Of a stretch of DNA of 64,000 nucleotides, positions 41,690 to 51,393 are shown in pieces. Each line of letters begins with the position of its first letter. The stretch's first letter is position 1. The DNA is from Gemmatimonadales bacterium. GTDB lineage: Bacteria; Gemmatimonadota; Glassbacteria; GWA2-58-10. Below the pieces are notes generated by a model. It saw only the letters and a list, made by a program, of their open reading frames with translations, did not search any database and was not told where the DNA came from. Where the stretch lies: NCBI GenBank assembly GCA_024278175.1, contig JAJRTS010000001.1:1-64000 (forward strand), given 5' to 3'. Position numbers and translations under genes: made by a program.

Positions 41690-44600
41690 TCAACCCACGT
41701 GCTGGGGCTCGGGGGCGCTCTGTTCTATCCGGCCATCCTCGCCCACCTGGCTCAGGCTGACAGAGACCACTTTCGACACACCCGCATCCTGCATCGTCAC
41801 CCCGTAGAGGCAGTCGGCGAACTCCATGGTCCGCTTGTTGTGGGTAACGATGATGAACTGGGTGTTGCGCGAGTAGCGACGGATAATCGAGAGGAAGCGG
41901 TCGATATTGGCATCGTCCAGCGGGGCGTCAGCCTCATCGAGAATGCAGAACGGCGAGGGTTTGACCGTGTAGATAGCAAACAGCAGCGCCAGGGCGGTAA
42001 GCGCTTTCTCGCCGCCGGAGAGCAGACCCAGGCCCAGCATTTTCTTACCGCGCGGCCTGGCGATAACCTCGATCGGGCTTTCCAGCGGGTCGCTCTCATC
42101 GACCAGGCTGACATGCGCCTGCCCGCCCTCGAACAGCGAGGTGAATATCTCGTGAAAATTGTTCTGCACCTTTGAGAACGTGTCGAGGAACCGCTCGCGG
42201 GCAGTCTTGTTGATCTCCTCGATCAGCTTTAGCAGGCTGGAGCGGGCACTCACCAAGTCATCCCGCTGCCGGGTCAGAAAGTCCAGCCGCTCTTTCTCCT
42301 GGTCGTACTCCTCGATCGCCAGCACGTTCACAGGTCCCAGTTTCTGGATTTTAAGCTGCAATTCCTCCACAAGCGCGCTGGCGGCTGTCTCTTCCCTTTC
42401 GGCTTCTTCCTCGTTAGGAAAAAACTCGAAATCCGCGGGCAGGTTGTCCATGCTCAAGCCAAAATTGTCCTGCATGCGCTCGGCAATCGAAGTGCGGCGC
42501 GAGGTGATCCGCTCCAGCTCCAGTTCCAGCTTGTGACGATCCTCGTTGGCCTGCTCACGCTCGCGGCGGATCGAGTTGAGCGTCCCGTCGATCTCGCCGA
42601 TCTCTCTCTGCAGTTCGCTCAACTGCTGCTCGTGGGATTCCCTGGCCTCCAGCAGCCCCTGCCGCTGGCCGAACGACTCGTCAAGTTGAGCCTTGAGTTC
42701 ATCTTCCCGGGTCGCCAGCTTGCGCAGCGATTCCTGGCGGACAGCGATTGCCTGCTACAGCCGCCTGCGCTCGCCAGCCGCCGTGTCGTGCTCGCGCTCC
42801 AGCAGGTTGCGGCTGTTCTCAAGCTCGGCAAGACGGGTCTTGCGCTCGGTGAGCCTCATGCTCACTTCCTGCAAACGCTCGCCATCTTCCTGCTGCGAGC
42901 GCACCGTGCTCTCCAGCTGGCGGCTGGAGGTTTCCAGCTGTGCGCTGAAACTCTCCAGCCCGGCCTGGGCGGCTTTGCCCTTTTCCAGCAACTCCTCGCG
43001 TTCGGCCGTAAGCTGTAGGGTCTTTTCACCCGCCTGCGATGACTGGGCGACGGCGGAATCGCGCTCGTTGCGCACGGTACCGGCTTCCAGTTCCAGGCGT
43101 GTGCTCTGCGAGCGCCGCCGTCCCAGCTCTTCCTCCAGCCCGGCGCGGCGGCGGCGAAGTTCGTCGCGCTCGTCCTCGGCGCGCTGATATGCTTCCTGCA
43201 CGTTGCCAAGCCGCACTTTCAACTCTTCAACTTCTTTCACCGCCAGCGCCAGCTCGGCGATAATCTCCTCGATCCGGCGCTTGCGCTGCAGCAGGGCGGT
43301 GCCCGATTTCTTCCCGGAGAGAGCACCGCCACTGACCGCGTAATTCCGTAGTGTCTCACCGCCAAGGGTTACCAGATGCAGGGGCCTGTCGCTTTTCTTC
43401 TGCAGGGCGATCGCGGTTTCCAGGTCCTCCACTATCGCCACTGCGCCGAACAGCAGTTTACGCAGGAAGTCGTAGGAGGAGTCGCAACTGACCACGTCCT
43501 CGCAGAACGCCAGCACGTCACCCTTTGGGCACTGGCCGCCGTCGGGAGCACCACCGCCGGCCAGATCGCGGCTGATAAAAGTGGCCACTCCGCCGCCGGA
43601 GCTGCGAAGTTTGCCGATCGCCGCCAGCATCGCACCGGTATCGCGGGTGATGATGCTCTGCAAGCGCATGCCCACCGCGGCTTCCACCGCCCGCTCGAAA
43701 CGGGGCTCAGTGGTGAACACCTCGGCGGCCACTGTTTCCAGTCCGTCCGGGCCGCGGTTGCCCGAGAGCAGTTCGCGCACGCCCTCACCGAACCCCTCCA
43801 TGTCGCGCTGCAGGCGCTCGAGCAGTTCGCGCTCGGCGGCAAGCCTGTCGCGGCGTGTGCCCGCGGCGGAAAGATACTCACGAAGGCGGTCGATTTCCTC
43901 GCGGAGATCGTCGAGTTGCCCGGCCTTCTCATCGATTGACGCCCGGCCGATCTTGAGGCTTTCCGCGGCCTGAAGTTCTTCACGGCGGGCGGCTTCCAGC
44001 TTCTTCCCGGCCTCGGCCAGCCTGGTTTCCAACTCGGCTGCCCGCTCCGCACCCTGCCCGGCGCGGCGCTGCTCGTAAGCGATTGCATCGGCCAGGGCCT
44101 CGGCCTTGCTCGAACAGGTGGTGGCCCGCTGCACCAGCCGTTCGCGCTCGGCCTGGATGGCGGCCAACCGGCTGCGGGCCTGATCGAGCTGCTCGCGTTT
44201 TTCCCCGGCCATGCGACGGGCGACGGAATGTTCTTCCTCGCAGACGGCCACTTCGCGGCGCAGCTCGTCCAGGCGGGAAGTGTGCCCCTGAAGTTCTTCC
44301 CTGCGGCGCTCAATATTCTCAGCCAGCCGCTCCAGCCGCCCGGCGTTCTCCTGAGTCCACTGGCGTCCGGCGATTTTCTGCTGAGCGTTGACCGTCTGCT
44401 CGTCCTCGGCCTCGCGGATCTTGCGGTTCAACTCACCAAGAGCGGAGAACACCTGCTCGGCCTCGCTGCGGCGATGGTTGATCCGGTCGTGGAGTTCCTC
44501 GCTACGGGCGGCCAGCGTGCCCTCGCGGGCGCTAAGTCCGGAAATCTGATCGCGGATTTCGCTCAGGCGGGCGGCCAGCGGCTCCTGTTCGCCGTTGAGC

Positions 44601-45307
44601 CGCAACAGCTCCTCGCGGGCCAGGGTAACCGCCACCCGCCGGTGTTTCTCGCTGAGCTTCTTGTAGCGGCGGGCCTTGCTCACCTGGCGGCCCAGGCTGT
44701 TGACCGTGCGCTGGACCTCGCCGACAATGTCCTCGATGCGCAGCAGGTCGCCCTCGGTGGCTTCCAGCTTGCGCATGGCGAACCGTCGGCGCTGCTTGTA
44801 TTTCTGAATCCCCGCGGCTTCCTCGAACAGGAAGCGGCGCTCCTCGGCGCGGTCGGAGAGGATCGCCTCGACCATCTTCTGCTCGATCATCGAGTAGGCG
44901 TTGCTGCCCATGCCGGTGTCCATGAACAGATCCTGGACGTCCTTAAGACGGCAGGGATTCTTGTTAATCATGTAATTGCTCTCGCCGGAGCGGAAAATCT
45001 GGCGGCCGACAGTGAACTCCTCGGACTCCAGGCCCATCTCGCGCTCCGGGTCCTCGAAATTGAGGCGGACCTCGGCCATCCCCAGCGGCTTTTTCTGGGC
45101 GGTGCCGTTGAAGATCACCTCCTCCATCCGCTCGCCGCGAAGAACCTTGGCGCTCTGCTCGCCCAGTACCCAGCGGATCGCCTCGGTCACGTTGGTCTTG
45201 CCGCAGCCGTTAGGGCCAACCACAGCGGTGATGCCGATTGGGAACTCGAGCTTGACCTTGTTGGCGAATGATTTGAAGCCGCTTATTTCGATGGACTTGA
45301 GTCTCAT
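41690..45307 (-). CDS. smc: Chromosome segregation protein SMC, interrupted by an in-frame TAG at codon 851
   Basis: ATPase that organises the chromosome with ScpA/ScpB, about 1204 residues when read through, the normal size. The ATG at 45305-45307 gives the usual MRLKSIEISGFKSFA start. GPNGCGKTN is Walker A, the hinge lies around residues 530-650, long coiled coils flank it, and the C-terminal head has LLSGGEKALTALALLFAI and ILDEADAPLDD. In the second coiled-coil arm, TAG (42757-42755) follows GERRRL and the same frame continues QAIAVRQESLRKL with full homology to the end. One change from CAG (Gln) would account for it. The N-terminal piece alone lacks Walker B, so the break would be inactivating unless suppressed. 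Confidence 0.9.
42755..42757 (-). other. smc: In-frame amber codon inside smc
   Basis: Minus-strand context is CGG CTG TAG CAG GCA. The frame is open for 850 codons before and 354 codons after it. The plausible ancestral codon is CAG. Confidence 0.93.
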
Positions 45308-45388
45308 GGCTTGCGCTCTGGTGAGGGTTAGGGGAACCGCTGGTGCATTTGCCATACATATCATGCATGACTTACATGCACCAATGCT

Positions 45389-45417
45389 ATTCTAACCCAA
45401 GATAAGTTTGGAGTCAA
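45389..45417 (-). promoter_or_regulatory. Sigma70-type promoter for smc
   Basis: On the minus strand TTGACT (45417-45412) and TAGAAT (45394-45389) are 17 bases apart. The leader to the smc ATG is about 75 bases. Confidence 0.75.
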
Positions 45418-45999
45418 GTAAATTGCCGGGATTATTCGCCGGCGATGCGGATGGCAAGCGGAATACCGCTAAGTTATAAATCTATAACAACATAAGCCAA
45501 GAGACCAGTGCAGGCAACTGATAATTCAAAACTTCTTACACTGCTTTTGTTTCGGCAAAAGCAGCAAAACCATTTGGGGCCGCGAACTCGCATGCACTCA
45601 ATCTCTTTTGTCGGCTCGGGAGTGCAATCGGCAAAAAACCGCTCCGCCGTGCGTGGCACGCCACAGGCGAATCGCACACCGGGCAATGATTCTTCCGCCA
45701 ACTTCGGTGGGATCAGGCTCATTTACACGCCACCCACCCGATGGCTCAAACATGCGCGGCCCCCTGAAAGCACCTGTCCCGAAGTATCAGTTTATTTTCC
45801 ATCACAGCAAATTCCCTGTCGTAGTGGCGGGCGAACACGAGATTCGCCCCTACGACATACTCCGTCATCCCGGCAAGCTCGCCGCGGGCGGGTACATGGG
45901 TTCACCACCAAAAGCAATGCCTCAACCCTTGCAAAGTGGCCAGTGAACTACCACCAAGCAAGCTTGCAGGTCACGACCCAAGCCGCTGCATCCCGCCGG
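45418..45999. other. Gene-free region between smc and the methyltransferase gene
   Basis: I find no convincing gene in these 580 bases; short frames here lack ribosome binding sites and homology. It contains a perfect 9-bp hairpin (CTGCTTTTG...CAAAAGCAG, 45541-45564), a small stem at 45424-45443, and a palindromic element at 45817-45857. It looks like decayed or repeat-derived sequence. Confidence 0.5.
45817..45857. repeat. Imperfect palindrome (TGTCGTAG...CTACGACA type)
   Basis: TGTCGTAGTGGCGGGCGAA is followed after 7 bases by TTCGCCCCTACGACA. The arms pair over 15 bases apart from a four-base bulge. Similar short GC-rich palindromes with GGGCGAA...TTCGCCC are spread through intergenic DNA of many bacteria. 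Confidence 0.65.
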
Positions 46000-47883
46000 C
46001 TAATCACCGCTGTTTTCCGGCTTGCCGATAAAGCCCTCCAGCACGGCCACGGCCAGTTGCCACTTGTCGAACGGGGGCATGATATAGGCCCCCTGGACCC
46101 GGTCGTAAATCGACTCCAGGGCCTCGCGGGCGATCTCAACGCCGGTGGCCTGGGCCTCTTCCTTGGTCCTGGCGGCTTTCATCCGGGCGCGCACGTGGCC
46201 GGGGATAGTCATCCCCGGCACCTCGTTGTGCAGGAACTCCGCGTTATTATAGCTGTAGAGTGGGTAGTAGCCCGCCAGCACGGGCACGGGCAGCTTGCCC
46301 GCCTTGCTCAGGAATCCGTCCAGCAGTTCCTGCTCGAACACCGGCTGGGTGAACACGTACTCGGCCCCGGCCTCGACTTTGGCCCACAGCCGCTCGATCT
46401 CCTTGCCCGGATCGATAGCGGCCGGATTGCAGCCCGCGCCGATCAGGAAGCAGGTGGGCTCTCCCAGCGGGCGGCCCGCCAGGTCCTCGCCGTGGTTGAG
46501 CCGGTCGAGAATGCCGATCAAGCCGATAGAGTCGACATCGAACACGGCCGTTGCGTCCGGGTAGTCGCCCAGCTTGGGCGGGTCGCCGGTGACGGCCAGG
46601 ATATTGTGCAGCCCCAGTTTCCACGCGCCAAGCAGGTCGGCCTGCATGCCCAGCAGGTTGCGGTCGCGGCAGGTGTAGTGGACGATTACCTCTATTTTAT
46701 CCGGCTGACGGTTGAGGCGGCTGGCGATATGCACCGGGTGCATGCGCGCCGTGGCCCGCGGCCCGTCGGGGATATTCATCGCATCCACCCCGGCCTCCGC
46801 CAGGCCCTTGATCGCCTCGGCTATCCGGCTGTCGTCGAGGCCCCTGGGCGGGCGGATTTCCACGCTGCTGACGAACTTACCCGCGGCCAGTTTGGCGGCG
46901 AACGGGGTTTTCTGCTCCCAGGGAGTCAGTTCCACAACCGGGCCGTGCTCGCCGGGCGCGGGGCGTTCCTTTACCGAAATATTACTGGCTCCCGGCTGCA
47001 ACATGCGCACGGTGGCCGCTATCGCGCGGATATGCGACGGGTTGGTGCCGCAGCAACCGCCGATCAGCTTAACGCCCGCGCCCTGGATGGCCCTGCGCGC
47101 ATGCTCGGCAACGAACTCCGGGGTGCTGATATAGATATCGCGGTCCTCCACCACCCGGCTCTGGCCCGCATCGGCCATCGCCAGCAGGGGCAGACTTTCG
47201 GCGGCCTCATGCAGGCGCTCCAGCACGGGCAGCATCCTGTCGATACTGAGCCGGCAGTTGAGCCCCACGGCAGCTGGCCTGTGCGGCAGCAGCAGCTCCA
47301 GATACTGTTCCGGGGTGCGGCCCTGCACCAGCGTCTTCTCGTCGAACACGGCGCTGCAGACCACGGGGAAGTCCTTGTCCACTCCGCGCGCGGTTTTCAG
47401 GGCCAGGGCCAGCTCGTCAGGGTCGCCGAACGTCTCGAGCATCAGCAGGTCCACTCCGCCACCCAACAGCAGCCTGATCTGCTCATCGAACGCCGCGATC
47501 GCCGCAGCGGGTTCGATTCCTTCGGGGTGGTTCAGCCGCAGTCCCAGCGGCCCCACCGAGCCGGCCACGTATGCGCCGGTATCTCCGGCGGCATCGAGCG
47601 CCAGCTTGCAACCCGCGGCGATTATCTCCCCTAGCCTGCTACCCAAGATAAAGCGGTCGAGCTTGATCCGGCTGGCGCCGAATGTGTTGGTCTCGATCAC
47701 CCTGGCCCCGGCGGAGATATAGTCGTGGTGGATTTTGCTGATCAGATAGGGGTTAGAGAGGTTGATCTCGTCGAAACAACGGCTGAGGTGCACGCCGTGG
47801 GCGTAGATCTGGGTCCCCATCGCCCCGTCCAGCACCAGAATCTTGTCCTGCAATGCCTGCTTGAACGGTATCCTGTGCGCCAT
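46000..47883 (-). CDS. Bifunctional homocysteine S-methyltransferase / methylenetetrahydrofolate reductase
   Basis: This 627-residue fusion has an N-terminal Hcy methyltransferase barrel (LVLDGAMGTQ, IETNTFGAS, GLNC near residue 209 and GGCCGT near 275, giving the three zinc-binding cysteines) and, after a short linker, a MetF-type FAD barrel (SSVEIRPPRGLDD, VHYTCRDRN, NILAVTGDPP, EYVFTQPVFE). It links one-carbon metabolism to methionine synthesis, as in YitJ-type proteins. GGAGATTAA precedes the ATG. It ends in TAG. The start codon lies next to the palindromic element at 47896. Confidence 0.88.
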   Translation of the reverse strand: MAHRIPFKQALQDKILVLDGAMGTQIYAHGVHLSRCFDEINLSNPYLISKIHHDYISAGARVIETNTFGASRIKLDRFILGSRLGEIIAAGCKLALDAAGDTGAYVAGSVGPLGLRLNHPEGIEPAAAIAAFDEQIRLLLGGGVDLLMLETFGDPDELALALKTARGVDKDFPVVCSAVFDEKTLVQGRTPEQYLELLLPHRPAAVGLNCRLSIDRMLPVLERLHEAAESLPLLAMADAGQSRVVEDRDIYISTPEFVAEHARRAIQGAGVKLIGGCCGTNPSHIRAIAATVRMLQPGASNISVKERPAPGEHGPVVELTPWEQKTPFAAKLAAGKFVSSVEIRPPRGLDDSRIAEAIKGLAEAGVDAMNIPDGPRATARMHPVHIASRLNRQPDKIEVIVHYTCRDRNLLGMQADLLGAWKLGLHNILAVTGDPPKLGDYPDATAVFDVDSIGLIGILDRLNHGEDLAGRPLGEPTCFLIGAGCNPAAIDPGKEIERLWAKVEAGAEYVFTQPVFEQELLDGFLSKAGKLPVPVLAGYYPLYSYNNAEFLHNEVPGMTIPGHVRARMKAARTKEEAQATGVEIAREALESIYDRVQGAYIMPPFDKWQLAVAVLEGFIGKPENSGD

Positions 47884-47895
47884 TTAATCTCCATC

Positions 47896-48049
47896 GATGG
47901 CTTCGTAAAAAGTCCATCTACTTCGTTGCGTTAGATTATCTCGTCACTGCGGCGTACCGCAAGTACGCCTCATTCCTCGAAATCCACGCGCCTCGGATAT
48001 GAAGCCTTTTGCTTTGCCATCGGCAAATATGACTTTTTACGACATCATC
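47896..48049. repeat. Palindromic intergenic element of about 154 bp
   Basis: The ends are an imperfect inverted repeat: GATGGCTTCGTAAAAAGTC on the left and, as complement on the right, GATGATGTCGTAAAAAGTC (16 of 19 match). The interior has further small palindromes such as GCGTACCGCAAGTACGC. This is the build of a MITE or a mobile palindrome. It fills most of the gap between the methyltransferase gene and ftsY, which are divergent. Confidence 0.75.
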
Positions 48050-48123
48050 ACTATTAGCGAAATTAATTAAAACGTAAAAAGACAATATATGGCAAGCTCC
48101 ATGCCGTGTCCAGCCGGGCACGA

Positions 48124-48152
48124 TTGACAAACCCGCCGGGCGGGGCTTAGAT
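48124..48152 (+). promoter_or_regulatory. Sigma70-type promoter for ftsY
   Basis: TTGACA (48124-48129) and TTAGAT (48147-48152) are separated by 17 bases. The leader to the ATG at 48212 is about 53 bases. Confidence 0.72.
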
Positions 48153-48211
48153 TGTGGCCTGCGAAGCTTGCGATAAGTTTTTATCAGACCAAAGGTTGGA
48201 AGGGGCGGGGC

Positions 48212-49147
48212 ATGAGCCGTTTTTTCAGTAAAAAGGACATCAAAGAAGAGCGCAAGAAAAAATCACTCTGGACCAGAATCAAGGACGTGGCCCTGATGGA
48301 CGTGGAAGTGATGGTCCGGGGGCTGGACACGACCAGTATCGAGCAGTTGGAGCAACTGCTGCTGGAAAGCGATTTCGGGGTAAGGCCCTCGCTGGGTATT
48401 GTCGACACCCTGACCGCCGAGGGCAAGAAAGGTAAGCTCAAAACCGAAAACGACCTTCGCGACCTGTTCCGCCGCGAGATGAAAGCGGTGTTCGCCCAGG
48501 CCGATGGCGGCCGGGAGATCATCCTGGCCCCTTCCGGCCCCACGGTGGTGATGGCGGTGGGGGTCAACGGGGTAGGCAAGACCACCACTATCGCCAAGCT
48601 GGCCCACTTCTTTCAAACCCGGGGTAAAAAAGTTTTGCTGGGCGCGGGCGACACGTTCCGGGCCGGGGCTATCGAGCAGCTTGAACTGTGGGCCGGGCGA
48701 CTGGGCTGCGAGATAATCAAGCAGCAGGCAGGCTCCGACCCCGCGGCGGTGGCGTTCGACGCGGTGAGCGCGGCCGAGAGCCGGGGCGTGGACGTGCTGA
48801 TCCTCGACACGGCCGGGCGGCTGCATACCCAGGGCGGGCTGATGGACGAGCTGGCCAAGGTGCACAAGGTGGTCGGCAAGCGTCTGGAGGGCGCGCCCCA
48901 CGAGGTGCTGCTCGTGCTGGACGCCACCCTGGGCCAGAACAGCACGAATCAGGCGAGAGCGTTCCACAAGATGCTGGGGGTAACAGGCCTGGTGCTGGCC
49001 AAGTTCGACGGGACCAGCAAGGCCGGCTGCGCGGTGGCGATAGCCGAGGAACTGAAACTGCCGATCAAGCTGGTGGGCACGGGCGAGAAGCTGGAGAACC
49101 TGGAGCCGTTCGATGTGGACGCTTATGTGGATAAGATTTTTTCTTAA
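48212..49147 (+). CDS. ftsY: Signal recognition particle receptor FtsY
   Basis: This 311-residue SRP GTPase docks ribosome-SRP complexes at the inner membrane. The ATG at 48212 is preceded by GGAAGGGG. After a short basic N-terminal segment and the N domain, the G domain begins at about residue 112: VGVNGVGKTTTIAKLA, DTFRAGAIEQL, ILDTAGRLHT, LDATLGQNS and KFDGTSKAG. The acidic A domain seen in some bacteria is absent, as in many species. It is monocistronic here, followed by a convergent bacteriohemerythrin gene. Confidence 0.92.
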   Translation: MSRFFSKKDIKEERKKKSLWTRIKDVALMDVEVMVRGLDTTSIEQLEQLLLESDFGVRPSLGIVDTLTAEGKKGKLKTENDLRDLFRREMKAVFAQADGGREIILAPSGPTVVMAVGVNGVGKTTTIAKLAHFFQTRGKKVLLGAGDTFRAGAIEQLELWAGRLGCEIIKQQAGSDPAAVAFDAVSAAESRGVDVLILDTAGRLHTQGGLMDELAKVHKVVGKRLEGAPHEVLLVLDATLGQNSTNQARAFHKMLGVTGLVLAKFDGTSKAGCAVAIAEELKLPIKLVGTGEKLENLEPFDVDAYVDKIFS

Positions 49148-49241
49148 CAAAACCCATGATTCTACAGCGGGGGGGGAAACAGGGGGGTATTCAGCGTGAA
49201 GCCGTACCAGGAAGGCGCAGTCATTGCAGGACAAACTGCGC

Positions 49242-49640
49242 CTATGTTATCCCTCTTTCGTTAAGATAAGGGCCATATTTTTTATCAACGCCAATGATGT
49301 GGTTCACAAACCAGTTTCGAAGATACTCGAGGACCTCGTTTGCAAGCGCTTCATTGTCGTCTGAAAATTTAACCACGAAGTCCTGAATGCGTTCCTTAAA
49401 CTTATCGTGATCTTTTTTATGCTGCTCAAGGGCCGGATAGTCGTTTATTTCCATCAATTGCTCTTCATTGGTGAAATGCTCTGACGCGTAAGATATCAAT
49501 TCATAGATAGTATGGGCCAAGAGCTCGCTTTTAACGTTATTTATCGACCCGGCCAACTCATCCATCAGCCTGAAGAGCTTTTGGTGCTCTTTATCACAGA
49601 CGCTGACATTAACGCTGTAATCATCATTCCAGGTATACAT
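49242..49640 (-). CDS. Bacteriohemerythrin
   Basis: This 132-residue protein should bind oxygen at a di-iron centre. The ligand pattern is complete: EHQKLF, HFTNEEQLM, HKKDH and HIIGVDKKY supply the five His and the carboxylates. It probably buffers or senses oxygen in the cytoplasm. The gene is AT-rich compared with ftsY. There is no clear ribosome binding site, and the promoter lies far upstream at 49821-49849, leaving a leader of about 175 bases. Confidence 0.88.
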   Translation of the reverse strand: MYTWNDDYSVNVSVCDKEHQKLFRLMDELAGSINNVKSELLAHTIYELISYASEHFTNEEQLMEINDYPALEQHKKDHDKFKERIQDFVVKFSDDNEALANEVLEYLRNWFVNHIIGVDKKYGPYLNERGIT

Positions 49641-49820
49641 AAGCAGTATTTTCTGAGTAAAGGGGTTAAACAGGCATTTTATTTACGAGAGAGGGATCAC
49701 GTAATCCGAATATTCGCCATATCAAAAGTAAAAACGGCCAAAAACAGCTTCCTTTTTCGATTCCGGGCGCAAATTTTATCACTACGACTCGTATCGAGAA
49801 ATCCATAGATTGTTCATTCA

Positions 49821-49849
49821 ATAATATCAGTTCTCGCCAGAAGTGTCAA
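49821..49849 (-). promoter_or_regulatory. Sigma70-type promoter for bacteriohemerythrin
   Basis: On the minus strand TTGACA (49849-49844) and TATTAT (49826-49821) have a 17-base spacer, close to consensus. No other gene separates it from the bacteriohemerythrin start at 49640, so the transcript would have a long 5' leader. Confidence 0.7.
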
Positions 49850-49941
49850 TGATATTTGGGGTCTGAACCGGAGAAAAGGAACACTTTCCCACAGTATAAT
49901 CTCTATCCGGCGAATCCGGGTTCAATCCGTGACCCCGCATT

Positions 49942-51300
49942 TTATTCCAACTCCAGCCGAAACACTTTTATCGGGTTTTCCCGCAGGATTTTCCTTGCAT
50001 AGGCCAGCGCTTCTGCCTCGCTCCAGTAGCCATCGAGCACCTTGTCCGCCAGTACCTTGCTCACAATCCTCCGGCAGAGCTTGGCGTGGCCGTATGAGCC
50101 TTCCGGTATAGCGTAGTCCCCGCCGAAACCGAGCAGCTTGTCAGCGGGCAGGGTCTCGATCGCTTCATCGAGAAACTCGGCGGCGAACGAGGGGCTGATG
50201 ATGTAAATCCAGCACATGTCGGTGACCACGTTGGGCAGGTTCTTGGCCATCGCCAGCAGGTCGCGGCCGTAGGGATAGCCGCTGTGCATCAACACGAACC
50301 GGGTGTCCGGGTTACGGATGATAAAAGGTGTCAGGTTGGTCGGGTTGGCCTGGGTAACATCGCGCCCGGTATCATAGAAAAAGCCGGTGTGAATCTGGAA
50401 GGCCATGTCACGTTTGGCGCAGCCCTTAGCTATTTTATCGAACATCCAGTCCTGCAGCGGTCTTTTCTCCCGCCAGCTCAGGCGGTCACTCAGCCCGGGA
50501 GCGGCGCGCAGCCTGTCGAACACCTCCTCAGCCTGCTCGCGCGGATACTCTTTGATCGTCAGGGTCCGGGCGTACGCCATCCCGCTCTTGACGCCCACGA
50601 ACCCCATCGCCACCATGCTGTCCATGGCCACCTCCAGCGCATACTCCCAGTCCGCCAGCGTGTTGATTTCCACGCCCCATTGCCGTTCCACCCACTCGAA
50701 GCCCTCTTCTCCCGGCCACATCAGCATAAAGGGGTCGAGACGCAGCACGGCGCGGAACTGGTCCCGGTCCATCTTGACGCCTTCGAACCCCGTGTCGGTA
50801 ATCGCCAGCTCGATCCCGGCCTCCTCGCGAAGGACCGTGTGGTACCACCCGGGCTTGTTGGCCTGCTGGATCCGCCGGCTGAGTTCTTCATAGGTGTCCT
50901 CGGTCACATCGTCGATTCCGTAAAGATCGGCAAACGCCTCGGTGAGCACCTTGTTGTAGGTTGTGTTGCGCGTGTTGCTCCAGTAGGGGGCGATAGTGTT
51001 CCACTTGTCGGCCAGCGAGGCGCCGGAAGCGTTGAAAATCGAGTCGGCCATGCGGCGGTTCAAGCCGTCGGCCCACATGTCGCTGAGCGCGTAATGCAGG
51101 TGGGTAAAGAGCGACATCACCCATTCGTTGCGCAGGTTCTCCGGCCCCAAGTGCTCATGGGTGTCGACAATCATGATCTTGTCGACCCCCTGCCGTATCC
51201 TTGCGCGCACGGCATCCTCCCGGTCGGTGCAGGCCATCGATGCGGCAATGATCAGGAGAGCTGTCAGAGCAATGACGGTAAAAAATCTGGCGGACGGCAT
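49942..51300 (-). CDS. Exported amidohydrolase-family protein
   Basis: This protein of about 452 residues starts at the ATG 51298-51300 with GGAGG six bases upstream. A hydrophobic leader ends at SMAC, so it may be a lipoprotein, although the lipobox is imperfect. The metal-dependent TIM barrel shows IVDTHEHLGPEN at the start, IHTGFFYDTG and MHSGYPYGRDL for further His ligands, and GFGGDYAIPEGS for the catalytic Asp. It fits the amidohydrolase-2 group, which includes decarboxylases and lactone or uronate-processing enzymes. The substrate is unknown. It lies downstream of nagB, separated by a hairpin. Confidence 0.72.
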   Translation of the reverse strand: MPSARFFTVIALTALLIIAASMACTDREDAVRARIRQGVDKIMIVDTHEHLGPENLRNEWVMSLFTHLHYALSDMWADGLNRRMADSIFNASGASLADKWNTIAPYWSNTRNTTYNKVLTEAFADLYGIDDVTEDTYEELSRRIQQANKPGWYHTVLREEAGIELAITDTGFEGVKMDRDQFRAVLRLDPFMLMWPGEEGFEWVERQWGVEINTLADWEYALEVAMDSMVAMGFVGVKSGMAYARTLTIKEYPREQAEEVFDRLRAAPGLSDRLSWREKRPLQDWMFDKIAKGCAKRDMAFQIHTGFFYDTGRDVTQANPTNLTPFIIRNPDTRFVLMHSGYPYGRDLLAMAKNLPNVVTDMCWIYIISPSFAAEFLDEAIETLPADKLLGFGGDYAIPEGSYGHAKLCRRIVSKVLADKVLDGYWSEAEALAYARKILRENPIKVFRLELE

Positions 51301-51342
51301 GATTACCTCCAAGGGAGAAACCGGCGGGTGGCTGCCGCGCCA

Positions 51343-51375
51343 AGAGGGCCGTCTCTGCCGACCGGCCCTCTTTTT
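51343..51375 (+). terminator. Terminator-like hairpin reading on the plus strand
   Basis: A 9-bp stem (AGAGGGCCG and complement) is followed by TTTTT on the plus strand only. Both flanking genes are on the minus strand, so it may block antisense transcription; on the minus strand it lacks a T-run and could be a weak attenuator. Confidence 0.5.
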
Positions 51376-51393
51376 AGATAAACACTAGCGAAT

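Noticed and set aside
45474-45722. Small minus-strand frame with CFCRNKS-type cysteines
   Set aside because: It has no binding site and no recognisable family, and it lies in repeat-like sequence.
45508-47634. 708-residue plus-strand frame opposite the methyltransferase/MTHFR gene
   Set aside because: It is antisense to a well-supported fusion enzyme; its start lies in the gene-free region and lacks a ribosome binding site.
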